A DNA stretch of 64,000 nt from the NCBI RefSeq assembly GCF_001247745.1, contig NZ_LAIR01000002.1, positions 1,674,001 to 1,738,000 of the forward strand, written 5' to 3'. The translations under genes were made by a program, and so were the position numbers. Origin of the DNA: Luteipulveratus halotolerans (GTDB lineage: Bacteria; Actinomycetota; Actinomycetes; Actinomycetales; Dermatophilaceae). This document shows positions 16,650 to 24,221 of the stretch, piece after piece. A model generated the notes under the pieces. The model had not been told where the DNA came from. It ran no database searches and saw only the letters and a list, made by a program, of their open reading frames with translations. How positions within the stretch are numbered: the stretch's first letter is position 1; each line of letters opens with the position of its first letter.

Positions 16650-18894
16650 GCTCCTGCAACGGCGGGGGCCACGTCTGGTCGACGAACCTGGTCAGGGCAT
16701 CGCGGTAGAGCTCGACATCGGCGTCCGCGGCGTGGCCGAGCACCGTACGCAGCAGCTCGGGCACGGCTGCGTCGTCGCGTCCGAGGTCGTGCAGCACCAA
16801 GGCGCGGAAGCAGGCCAGCGCCGGGCTGTCGGGCCGCTGTGTCGCGGCCTCGTCGAGCACGTCCAACGCGTCGTCGTAGCGGTGCAGGTGCCGCAGGCTG
16901 GACGCCTTCTGCAGCAGGGCCTGGTGGCGGTGCGGCTCGCGCAGCCCGGCCTGGAGAGCGCGGTCGTACAGCAGGACCGCGTGCGCCTCCTCACCGGCGG
17001 CGTCGTACGTGCTGGCCGACTCGAACAGCAGCCGTGCGTCCGCGGGCCGACGCTGCAGCAGCTCAGCGGCCGCGGCGATCCGACGCTGGGCGTCGTCGTC
17101 GCGCCACACCGCGGCGATCTCCGCCTCGAGCTCGTGCTCGCCGCGAGCCAGGACGACCTTGCGACGGATGTCGGCCGTGGTGTCGACAAGACCCCCGTGC
17201 GCGAGCAGCCAGTCGTGCAGCTGAGCGCGGTGGGAGTGGCACATGATCGTGACGACGTCACCGTCACGAGCGGTCGCGAGCACAGCCTGCAGACCCTCGA
17301 GCTCGGTCTCGGACGAGCTCAGCGGCACCACGCCGCCGCGGGTGAGACCTTCGCGCAGGAAGCCCTCGAGCTCGGCCATGGTGCGTCCGCGCAGGTAGTG
17401 CTCCTTGTGCACGATGTGCACACGGTCCGCCCGCAGCCCGGCCATCTCGCCGAGGTTGACCAGGATCTCATCGGTGCGGTCACCGCCGGTGCCGAGGCCG
17501 AGGAGCAGCTCGGAGCCGGGAGGGCGCAGTCCCGTCGCGACGTTGAGGAGAGCGTCCAGCCCCGCCTCGTTGTGCGCCATGTCGAGGATCACGGACACCT
17601 CGCCCGCCGCGGTCGCGAGCGGAAGGGTGTAGATGTTCATGCGCCCCGGGTTGTGTGCTGGATCGGGTGCGAACGTCTTCAGACCCTCGACGACGGCCTC
17701 GACAGGGATCCCGAGGCCGAGAGCACCCGCGGCACCGGCGAGGGCGTTGGCCGTGTTGTGCTCGGACAGCCCGCACAAGGTGGAGGGGACGTCGAGCACG
17801 CTGACGAGGCGCTCGAGCCCGCGGCCGGGCCGCAGGACGACGATGTCACCGTCGAGGATCGTGATGCCCCGGCCGTGCTCCTGCAGTGCCTCTCGGAGCG
17901 CGGGTGAGTCGGGGTTGAGCGAGAAGCACCACGGCTGGCCGCTCGCACCCGAACGCATCGCCCAGACCCGCGGGTCATCGCCGTTGAGCACGCACCAGCC
18001 GTCGGGGCGCGTCACCTTGGTGATGATCGCCTTGACCTCGGCGAGCTGGTCGAGGGTCTCGATCCCCTGGACGCCCAGGTGATCTGCACTCACGTTGGTC
18101 ACGACGCTGACGTCGTTCGACGAGACGCCGAGACCCTTGAACAGCATCCCACCGCGGGCGGTCTCGAGCACCGCGAGCTCGACGCCGTCGGCGTCCAGGA
18201 CCGCGCGGGCGCCCGCCGGACCGGAGTAGTCGCCGCGCTCGATGAGCTCGCCCTGGACGAGGACGCCGTCGGTGGAGCTCCAGCCCGTACGCATCCCGGC
18301 CGTCATGCCGATGTGCGCCACCAGCCGGGTGGTCGTCGTCTTGCCGTTGGTACCGGTGATCGCGATGACCGGCACGGACGGGCGTACCGGCTGCGGTGGG
18401 GAGCCAGCCGGGACCGCTCTCACCTCGGCGCCGGCGGCGCGTACATCAACGTCGGAGAGGGCGCCTGCTGCCATCCGGCGCAGCAGCGTCTCGAGCTGTT
18501 CGGCGAGCGCCCTCGCTCGGTCGTGGCTGTTCAGCGGGAACGCGACCACCACGGTGTCCGGACTGCCGCCCGGCCGTACGCGCACGCCCAGGCGGGTCGT
18601 ACCGCCGGCCTGCGCGAGGCGGCGCAGCACCTTCTCGACCAGCCGCAGCAGGTGGCGCTGTCGCGCCTCGCTGCCGGCGGGCCCGGGCGAACCCGCGCGC
18701 AGCCTCAGAGCCGTCGCGCGTTCGGCGAGGACCGTGTCGTCGAGGTCGAGCAGCCCACCGAGCCTCAGAGAGACCTTCACGGCCGGGCGGGTGAAGTAGA
18801 GGTTCGGGCCTTCGAGCAGCCTGATCTCGGTGGCCACCACACCCGAGCCCGACGCGTCGTCGTGCGCCTCGTTCATGCGGTCGAGCCTAGCCAC
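16624..18894 (-). CDS. CphA-like Mur ligase lacking the ATP-grasp domain, with C-terminal TPR domain
   Basis: 756 aa. Residues about 20-165 resemble the CphA N-terminal domain (EIRLLEGPNLYFTRPAVKVS). Then, directly, a Mur-ligase domain follows: P-loop TGTNGKTTTTRL at 180-191, ELAVLETARGGMLFKGLG, VVTNVSADHLGVQG, LCGLSEHNTANALAGAAGAL, and LDMAHNEAGL. The roughly 260-residue ATP-grasp domain of CphA is absent. About residues 610-756 form TPR-like helical repeats (AHAVLLYDRALQAGL, RYDDALDVLDEAATQRPDS). A Mur domain alone can form an ATP-dependent amide bond, so it may modify a cyanophycin-like or other acidic peptide; substrate unknown. An alternative start is ATG 18876. It converges on the cphA cluster. 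Confidence 0.8.
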   Translation of the reverse strand: MARLDRMNEAHDDASGSGVVATEIRLLEGPNLYFTRPAVKVSLRLGGLLDLDDTVLAERATALRLRAGSPGPAGSEARQRHLLRLVEKVLRRLAQAGGTTRLGVRVRPGGSPDTVVVAFPLNSHDRARALAEQLETLLRRMAAGALSDVDVRAAGAEVRAVPAGSPPQPVRPSVPVIAITGTNGKTTTTRLVAHIGMTAGMRTGWSSTDGVLVQGELIERGDYSGPAGARAVLDADGVELAVLETARGGMLFKGLGVSSNDVSVVTNVSADHLGVQGIETLDQLAEVKAIITKVTRPDGWCVLNGDDPRVWAMRSGASGQPWCFSLNPDSPALREALQEHGRGITILDGDIVVLRPGRGLERLVSVLDVPSTLCGLSEHNTANALAGAAGALGLGIPVEAVVEGLKTFAPDPAHNPGRMNIYTLPLATAAGEVSVILDMAHNEAGLDALLNVATGLRPPGSELLLGLGTGGDRTDEILVNLGEMAGLRADRVHIVHKEHYLRGRTMAELEGFLREGLTRGGVVPLSSSETELEGLQAVLATARDGDVVTIMCHSHRAQLHDWLLAHGGLVDTTADIRRKVVLARGEHELEAEIAAVWRDDDAQRRIAAAAELLQRRPADARLLFESASTYDAAGEEAHAVLLYDRALQAGLREPHRHQALLQKASSLRHLHRYDDALDVLDEAATQRPDSPALACFRALVLHDLGRDDAAVPELLRTVLGHAADADVELYRDALTRFVDQTWPPPLQELRSSPATG

Positions 18895-18915
18895 GTCGCG
18901 CAGGCATGAGGCGCC

Positions 18916-19677
18916 CTACTGGCCCAACGCGTGGACTCCCCCGTCGACGTGGACGATCTCGCCCGTCGTCGCCGGGAACCAGTCGGACAGCAGGGCGACG
19001 CACGCACGTGCGGCAGGCTCGGCGTCACGGATGTCCCAGCCGAGCGGGGCGCGCTCACCCCAGACCGTCTCGAACGCCTCGAAGCCCGGGATCGACTTGG
19101 CAGCGGTCGTCCGGATCGGACCGGCGGACACCAGGTTGCACCGGATGCCCTGCGGACCGAGGTCGCGGGCCAGGTAGCGGTTGGTCGACTCGAACGCGGC
19201 CTTCGCCACGCCCATCCAGTCGTAGACGGGCCAGGCGAACTGGGCGTCGAACGTCAGGCCCACCACCGAGGAGCCCTCGTGCATGAGGGGCAGCACCGCG
19301 GAGGCGAGGCCCTTGAGGGAGTACGCCGAGGTGTGCAGGGCCGGCGCGACGTCCTCCCACGTGGCGTCCATGAACGTGAACGCCTCCTTGGGGGCGTTGC
19401 CGATCGAGTGGAGCACGCCGTCGACGGAGTCGATGTGCTCACGCAGCCGGTCGGCGAGCGTGTCGAGGTGCTCGCGGTCGGTCACGTCGAGCTCGATGAC
19501 CGGGGGCGTCGACGGCAGGCGCTTGGCGATGGTCTGGGTGATCTTCATCGTCCGCCCGAACGACGTGAGGACGATCTCGGCACCTTCCTGCTGCGCCAGA
19601 CGCGCGACGTGGAAGGCGATGGAGGTGTCCATCAGCACCCCGGTGATGACCAGCTTCTTGCCGTCGAGAAGTCCCAT
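18916..19677 (-). CDS. fabI: Enoyl-[acyl-carrier-protein] reductase (NADH), InhA/FabI type
   Basis: 253-aa short-chain dehydrogenase catalysing the last reductive step of fatty-acid elongation (trans-2-enoyl-ACP to acyl-ACP). It is of the InhA/FabI class: VITGVLMDTSIAFHVARLAQ carries the variant dinucleotide loop. The catalytic pair Tyr/Lys is in VYDWMGVAKAAFEST with the FabI Y-x6-K spacing, and SAGPIRTTAAKSIPGF forms the substrate-loop region. It is the target class of isoniazid, triclosan and diazaborines. A purine-rich AAGGA precedes the ATG. It lies 45 bp after fabG in the same orientation, matching the fabG1-inhA pair of mycobacteria. Confidence 0.95.
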   Translation of the reverse strand: MGLLDGKKLVITGVLMDTSIAFHVARLAQQEGAEIVLTSFGRTMKITQTIAKRLPSTPPVIELDVTDREHLDTLADRLREHIDSVDGVLHSIGNAPKEAFTFMDATWEDVAPALHTSAYSLKGLASAVLPLMHEGSSVVGLTFDAQFAWPVYDWMGVAKAAFESTNRYLARDLGPQGIRCNLVSAGPIRTTAAKSIPGFEAFETVWGERAPLGWDIRDAEPAARACVALLSDWFPATTGEIVHVDGGVHALGQ

Positions 19678-19722
19678 GCGAATCCTTGCTGTGTGGTGAG
19701 TTGCGTTGTGCTGCAGCGGATC

Positions 19723-20445
19723 TCAGTGGCCCATGCCCAGGCCGCCGTCGACCGGGATCACGGCACCGGTGATGTACGCCGCGTCGGGGCTCGCGAGGAA
19801 CCGCACCGTGCGCGCGACCTCGTCGGGCTCGGCGAACCGCCCGGTCGGAATGGCCTGCAGGTAGGCGTCACGCTGCTTGTCGGGCAGGGCTCGGGTCATG
19901 TCGGTGTCGATGAAACCGGGTGCCACGACGTTGGCGGTGATCGACCGGCCGCCGAGCTCGCGGGTGATCGAGCGGGCCAGGCCGACGAGGCCCGCCTTGC
20001 TGGCGGCGTAGTTGGCCTGACCGGGCGAGCCGTAGAGACCGACCACGCTCGAGACGAAGATCATCCGGCCACGCTTGAGCCGCAGCATCCCCTTGCTCGC
20101 GCGCCGCGCGCAGCGGAACGCACCGGTGAGGTTGGTGTCGACGACACTGCCGAAGTCGTCGTCCGACATGCGCATGAGCAGTGTGTCCTGGGTGATGCCC
20201 GCGTTGGCGACCAGCACCTCGACCGGCCCGCCGAGCATCTCCTCGGCCGCGGTGAACGCAGCATCGACGGAGTCGCTGTCGGTCACGTCGCAGGCGACCG
20301 CGTCGAGTCCCTCGGGCGCCTGGCCCGATCGCGACGTGACGACCACACGGTCCCCTCCCGCCACGAAGGCCTGCGCGACCGCGAGGCCGATGCCTCGGTT
20401 GCCTCCGGTCACGAGCACGTTGCGGGGCTCGGGTGCAGTGGTCAA
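19723..20445 (-). CDS. fabG: 3-oxoacyl-[acyl-carrier-protein] reductase
   Basis: 240-aa SDR enzyme that reduces 3-oxoacyl-ACP with NADPH. It shows NVLVTGGNRGIGLAVAQAF (cofactor loop TGGNRGIG), the NNAG equivalent VANAGIT, catalytic Ser in FVSSVVGLYGSPGQ, Tyr/Lys in YAASKAGL, and NVVAPGFIDTDMT. TTG at 20445 is taken as the start because AAGGA sits 5 nt ahead and the Rossmann strand begins right after; the longer ATG-started reading adds about 17 unconserved residues. Together with fabI it forms a two-gene FAS-II unit. Confidence 0.93.
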   Translation of the reverse strand: MTTAPEPRNVLVTGGNRGIGLAVAQAFVAGGDRVVVTSRSGQAPEGLDAVACDVTDSDSVDAAFTAAEEMLGGPVEVLVANAGITQDTLLMRMSDDDFGSVVDTNLTGAFRCARRASKGMLRLKRGRMIFVSSVVGLYGSPGQANYAASKAGLVGLARSITRELGGRSITANVVAPGFIDTDMTRALPDKQRDAYLQAIPTGRFAEPDEVARTVRFLASPDAAYITGAVIPVDGGLGMGH

Positions 20446-20558
20446 CGTCGTCCTTCCGCTGGGGCGCGCACCGCCTGCGCACCGCTCGGACGGCACGCTA
20501 CATCGCTACCCAGGGGTAGCCCGCCGAGCCCGAGACGGGGGCGGCGTACGGTGGAGGT

Positions 20559-20882
20559 ATGAGCAAGCGCGACCAGCACGCAGACGCCGTCCCATCGGCG
20601 ACGATGCTGCCGGTCAACCCGCAGCGCGACCACGACAAGCGGGTGCGCAACTACCTGATCTCGATGGGGATCCGCACGGTGTGCTTCATCCTCGCCGTCG
20701 TGTTCACAGGGCCGCTGCGCTGGATCTGCGTCTCGCTCGCCGTCGTCCTGCCCTATGTCGCCGTCGTCGCGGCCAACGCGGCGCAGCAGAAGCGCATCGA
20801 CGTGCTGGGCTCGGTGACGCCGGACGACCCGCCGCACCACATCGAGCGGCACCACCACGGTCCGGGGCACGCACACTCGTGA
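20559..20882 (+). CDS. DUF3099-like small membrane protein
   Basis: 107 aa. A charged N-terminus (NPQRDHDKRVRNYLISMGI) leads into two adjacent hydrophobic segments (RTVCFILAVVFTGPLRWICV and SLAVVLPYVAVVAANAA) and a histidine-rich tail (HHIERHHHGPGHAH). This is the pattern of the actinobacterial DUF3099 family, whose function is unknown. The ATG follows GGAGGT directly and a TACGGT 6 nt upstream, so it could be translated either way. It overlaps the next small gene by 4 bp. Confidence 0.75.
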   Translation: MSKRDQHADAVPSATMLPVNPQRDHDKRVRNYLISMGIRTVCFILAVVFTGPLRWICVSLAVVLPYVAVVAANAAQQKRIDVLGSVTPDDPPHHIERHHHGPGHAHS

Positions 20883-21082
20883 CCGATCCCGCACTGGTCT
20901 GCAGCGCGAAGGCCTGCCGGCGTACGGCGACGCGCGCCCTGCGGTGGAACAACCCGCGGCTGCACGCGCCCGAGCGCCGGAAGGTCTGGCTCGCGTGCGA
21001 CGAGCACGTCGAGTCGTTGAGCGACTTCCTGTCGTTGCGTGGTTTTCTGCGCGACGTGATCGACGTCGACGAGCTCGACTGA
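20879..21082 (+). CDS. Small actinobacterial protein with putative Cys/His metal site
   Basis: 67 aa, started by GTG that overlaps the previous stop (GTGA). It contains CSAKACRRTATRALRWNNP and later VWLACDEHVESLSDFL: a C-x4-C pair and a C-x2-H pair, which could bind one zinc. The tail FLSLRGFLRDVIDVDELD is acidic. I recognise it as a conserved hypothetical of actinobacteria with no known function. It is translationally coupled to the DUF3099 gene. Confidence 0.65.
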   Translation: MTDPALVCSAKACRRTATRALRWNNPRLHAPERRKVWLACDEHVESLSDFLSLRGFLRDVIDVDELD

Positions 21083-21085
21083 GCC

Positions 21086-22096
21086 CTATCCCCCGATGCT
21101 CGACATCGGCCGGTCGGGCTGGACGAACGCCGGGTCGTCGATGCCGTGCCCGGCCCGTTTGACCGCCATCTCACCGACGATCGCCCGCATGATCCGTTCG
21201 TCGTCGGCACCGCCGCGCAGCAGCGCCCGCAGGTCGGTCTCGCCCCGGGAGAACAGGCAGTTGCGCACCTGCCCATCCGCAGTGAGGCGGGTGCGGTCGC
21301 ACGCCCCGCAGAAGGGTGCGCTCACGCTCGCGATGACGCCCACCGTCGCCGGACCGCCGTCGACCAGGAAGCGCTCTGCCGGCGCGCTGCCCCGGTCAGC
21401 GTCCGGCAGCGGGGTCAGGGTGAACCGCTCCCCCAGCCTTTCGTGGATCTCGGCCGCTGTGACCATCGCCTCACGCTGCCAGGCGTGCTGGGCGTCCAGC
21501 GGCATCTGCTCGATGAACCGCAGCTCGTAGCCGCGGTCGAGGCACCACTGCAGCAGGTCCGCGACCGCGTGGTCGTTGACGTCGCGCATCGCGACGGCGT
21601 TGACCTTGACCGGGGTCAGACCCGCGTCGGCCGCAGCCTTGAGGCCGGACTCGACGTCGCCGAACCGGTCGCGCAGCGTCAACCGGCGGAACACCTGCGG
21701 ATCGATCGTGTCGAGCGAGACGTTGACGCGGTCGAGCCCGGCGTCGGCGAGCGGAGCCGCGAGTCGATCGAGGCCGATCCCGTTGGTGGTCAAGGCGATT
21801 CGCGGACGATCAGGAAGAGCTGCGATGCGGCGTACGACGTCGACGAGTGAGCGTCGCAGCAAGGGCTCGCCCCCTGTGAGCCGCACCTGGGTCACGCCGA
21901 GGTCGACGAACAGGCCGACCAGGCGGACGAGCTCGTCATCGGTCAGCATCTCGGGCTTGGCCATCCACGGCAGGCCCTCGGCAGGCATGCAGTAGGTGCA
22001 GCGCAGGTTGCACCGATCGGTCACGGACACCCGCAGATCACGGGCGACACGGCCGTAGCCGTCTCGCAGCGTCGTCGGCTGGGGTAGGTCCTGCAT
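21086..22096 (-). CDS. moaA: GTP 3',8-cyclase MoaA (molybdenum cofactor step 1)
   Basis: 336-aa radical SAM enzyme that converts GTP to 3',8-cyclo-GTP, the precursor of cyclic pyranopterin monophosphate. The SAM cluster motif is C-x3-C-x2-C in DRCNLRCTYCMPAEG (about residues 27-34). The second, substrate-binding cluster is near the C-terminus, FCGACDRTRLTADG followed by RNCLFS (C-x2-C-x13-C). The essential C-terminal Gly-Gly is intact (MSSIGG). ATG 22096 has TAGATT 7 nt upstream. No other moa gene is in the window. It is divergent from the SURF1 gene with a shared 33-bp intergenic region. Confidence 0.95.
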   Translation of the reverse strand: MQDLPQPTTLRDGYGRVARDLRVSVTDRCNLRCTYCMPAEGLPWMAKPEMLTDDELVRLVGLFVDLGVTQVRLTGGEPLLRRSLVDVVRRIAALPDRPRIALTTNGIGLDRLAAPLADAGLDRVNVSLDTIDPQVFRRLTLRDRFGDVESGLKAAADAGLTPVKVNAVAMRDVNDHAVADLLQWCLDRGYELRFIEQMPLDAQHAWQREAMVTAAEIHERLGERFTLTPLPDADRGSAPAERFLVDGGPATVGVIASVSAPFCGACDRTRLTADGQVRNCLFSRGETDLRALLRGGADDERIMRAIVGEMAVKRAGHGIDDPAFVQPDRPMSSIGG

Positions 22097-22103
22097 GACC
22101 CCC

Positions 22104-22123
22104 AATCTACGACCGGGTACCGT
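22104..22123. promoter_or_regulatory. moaA/SURF1 divergent leaderless -10 elements
   Basis: Minus strand TAGATT (22109-22104) is 7 nt from the moaA ATG. Plus strand TACCGT (22118-22123) is 6 nt from the SURF1 GTG. The two transcripts would start within 35 bp of each other, and neither has room for an untranslated leader. Confidence 0.5.
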
Positions 22124-22129
22124 CACGGG

Positions 22130-22930
22130 GTGCTTCGAGTCCTGCTCACCAGGCGCTGGCTGGCCTGGCTGGCGGTGGCCCTCATCGCGTCCGTCGCCTG
22201 CCTGCTGCTCGGTCGGTGGCAGTGGCACCGCTGGGAGGCCAAGCACGCGATGCAGTCGCAGATCAGTGACAACTACGACGCCACGCCGGTCGGCCTGGCC
22301 AGCGCACTCCCGAGCCCGACCAGCCCGCTCCCCGATCACCGCGAGTGGACACAGGTGCGCATGACGGGCACGTACGACGCCGGTCACCGCCTCCTGGTCC
22401 GCAACAGGCCGCACGACGGCGAGTTCGGGTACGAGGTGGTGGTCCCGTTCCGCCTCGCGAGCGGCGGAACGATCCTGATCGACCGCGGCTGGGTTCCGAA
22501 CGGCCCTGACGCGGCGACGCCACCCGCGGTCCCTGCGGAGCCGGCCGGTGCGGTCGAGGTCGTCGGCTGGCTGCGTCCCGGAGAGCGCGAGCTCGGCCGT
22601 GCGCCGATCGCCGGGCAGGTCTCGTCGATCAACGTCGCCGACGTCGAGCAGCAGACCGGCGCGCAGCTGTACGACGGTGCGTACGTGCTGATGCGGTCCG
22701 AGCGCACCGACGCCGGGGCGACGCCGAAGCGGCCCGAGCCGTTGGAGAAGCCCGACCAGGGCTCGGCCGCGGGCATCAACCTGAGCTACGCGATCCAGTG
22801 GTGGGTCGGCATGCTGGCGATCCCGGCGTACGTGCTGTTCGTGGCTCGCCGCGAGGCGCGCGACCTCGCCGGCATTCCCCGCCGCCAGAAGCCCAAGAAG
22901 GTCCGGATCTGGGACGAGGAGGACGCGTGA
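22130..22930 (+). CDS. SURF1-family protein (cytochrome oxidase assembly)
   Basis: 266 aa with the SURF1 topology: an N-terminal helix (WLAWLAVALIASVACLLLG then RWQWHRWEAK), an extracytoplasmic domain, and a C-terminal helix (IQWWVGMLAIPAYVLFVAR). The characteristic WQ-x-RR-like, RNRP, G-x-x-V-x-RGW-x-P (LIDRGWVPNG) and NLSYAIQWW motifs are present. SURF1 helps insert heme A into cytochrome oxidase, which fits ctaA and ctaB elsewhere in the window. GTG start; a lysine-rich cytosolic tail (RRQKPKKVRIWDEEDA) closes it. Confidence 0.88.
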   Translation: MLRVLLTRRWLAWLAVALIASVACLLLGRWQWHRWEAKHAMQSQISDNYDATPVGLASALPSPTSPLPDHREWTQVRMTGTYDAGHRLLVRNRPHDGEFGYEVVVPFRLASGGTILIDRGWVPNGPDAATPPAVPAEPAGAVEVVGWLRPGERELGRAPIAGQVSSINVADVEQQTGAQLYDGAYVLMRSERTDAGATPKRPEPLEKPDQGSAAGINLSYAIQWWVGMLAIPAYVLFVARREARDLAGIPRRQKPKKVRIWDEEDA

Positions 22931-22972
22931 GGTCGATGCGGTGAGCCACGGGCACAGCCTGTCGAACAACCC

Positions 22973-24220
22973 TTGCGTCGTGACCGGACCCATCATCAAC
23001 GTGATCGGGCCACACGTCGCTCCGCTCGGATGCTGCTCGCAGCCACGCTGGTGCCCGTTGCGCTGCTGACCGTCCTCGGCCTGATCACCCTGTGGCCGCA
23101 CGACGTCGACCACCAGATCCGCAAGGACGTGGTCCGCACCGGGGGGACCACGTTCGTCCCGGGCACGATTCAGTCCGTCCGGCCGGTCTCGTGTGGTGAG
23201 ACCGACGCGTCTGCGGGCAGCCCGCAAGCCGCCGACGCCGGTGCTCCCGACGACCACTGCGCCGTCCTGCGGATGGGCGTCGACGGCGGACCTGAGCGAG
23301 GGACGCTCGTCGACGTCACCGTCGATGCCGTTGTCCTCGCGCTCTCGCCGCATCCGGGGCAGCGACTCCAGCTCGCGCGTGCACAGATCCCCGGAGAGCA
23401 GCCGGCGTACCAGTTCGCCGACTTCGAGCGCGACCGACCGCTCGCCCTGATCGCTGCGCTCTTCGTCCTCGTGGTCGTGCTCGTGGCGCGCTGGCGTGGC
23501 CTGCTGGCGCTCCTGGGCCTCGGAGTCGCGGGCGCCGTGCTGGTGCTCTTCGTGTTCCCCGCGCTCATCACCGGCGCCCAGCCGGTCCTCGTCGGCCTGG
23601 TCGGGAGCCTGGCCATCATGTACGTCGTCCTCTACTGCACGCACGGGTTCAGCGTGCGTACGAGCACGGCCCTGCTCGGCACGGTCTTCGGCCTGGCACT
23701 CGCGGCGCTGCTGGGCTGGGGCGCCACCCGCTGGACCCACCTCACCGGCGCGGTGAGCGACGACGACTACCTGCTCGGACAGGCCGCACCGCACATGCAC
23801 CTCACTGCCGTGGTGATGTGCGGCATGATCATCGCCGGGCTCGGCGTGCTCAACGACGTCACGATCACTCAGGCATCCGCGGTATGGGAGCTCGCCGAGG
23901 CGGGCGCCGGCGACAACCCGCGTTCGCTGTACCGACGGGCCATCCGTATCGGTCGTGACCACATCGCCTCGACGATCTACACGATCGCGTTCGCCTGGGC
24001 CGGCGCCTCGCTCGGAACACTGCTGCTGATCTCGGTGTACGACCGACCGCTGCTCGACGTCGCGCGGTCCGAGCTCATCGCGGCCGAGCTGGTCAGCACT
24101 CTCGTCGGGTCCATCGCGCTGGTGCTGAGCGTGCCCGTCACGACGGCCGTGGCCGTCGCGGTCGTGAGCCAGGCGCGCGAACGTACGACACCACGAACCG
24201 TCGCAACCGCAGACATCTGA
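22973..24220 (+). CDS. YibE/F family multi-pass membrane protein (5' end probably frameshifted)
   Basis: 415 aa as read from TTG 22973. One N-terminal helix (MLLAATLVPVALLTVLGLITLW), a soluble loop of about 90 residues, then about seven helices. The YibE/F signatures are MYVVLYCTHGFSVRTSTALLGT and MCGMIIAGLGVLNDVTITQASA. Function unknown; the family is a membrane protein of uncertain transport role. In the +1 frame upstream, GTG 22941 begins VSHGHSLSNNP, the His/Ser-rich N-terminus typical for actinobacterial members. One extra C in the run at 22970-22972 would join the two frames. If the lesion is real, translation must start at TTG 22973 or ATG 23030. Confidence 0.75.
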   Translation: MRRDRTHHQRDRATRRSARMLLAATLVPVALLTVLGLITLWPHDVDHQIRKDVVRTGGTTFVPGTIQSVRPVSCGETDASAGSPQAADAGAPDDHCAVLRMGVDGGPERGTLVDVTVDAVVLALSPHPGQRLQLARAQIPGEQPAYQFADFERDRPLALIAALFVLVVVLVARWRGLLALLGLGVAGAVLVLFVFPALITGAQPVLVGLVGSLAIMYVVLYCTHGFSVRTSTALLGTVFGLALAALLGWGATRWTHLTGAVSDDDYLLGQAAPHMHLTAVVMCGMIIAGLGVLNDVTITQASAVWELAEAGAGDNPRSLYRRAIRIGRDHIASTIYTIAFAWAGASLGTLLLISVYDRPLLDVARSELIAAELVSTLVGSIALVLSVPVTTAVAVAVVSQARERTTPRTVATADI

Positions 24221-24221
24221 C

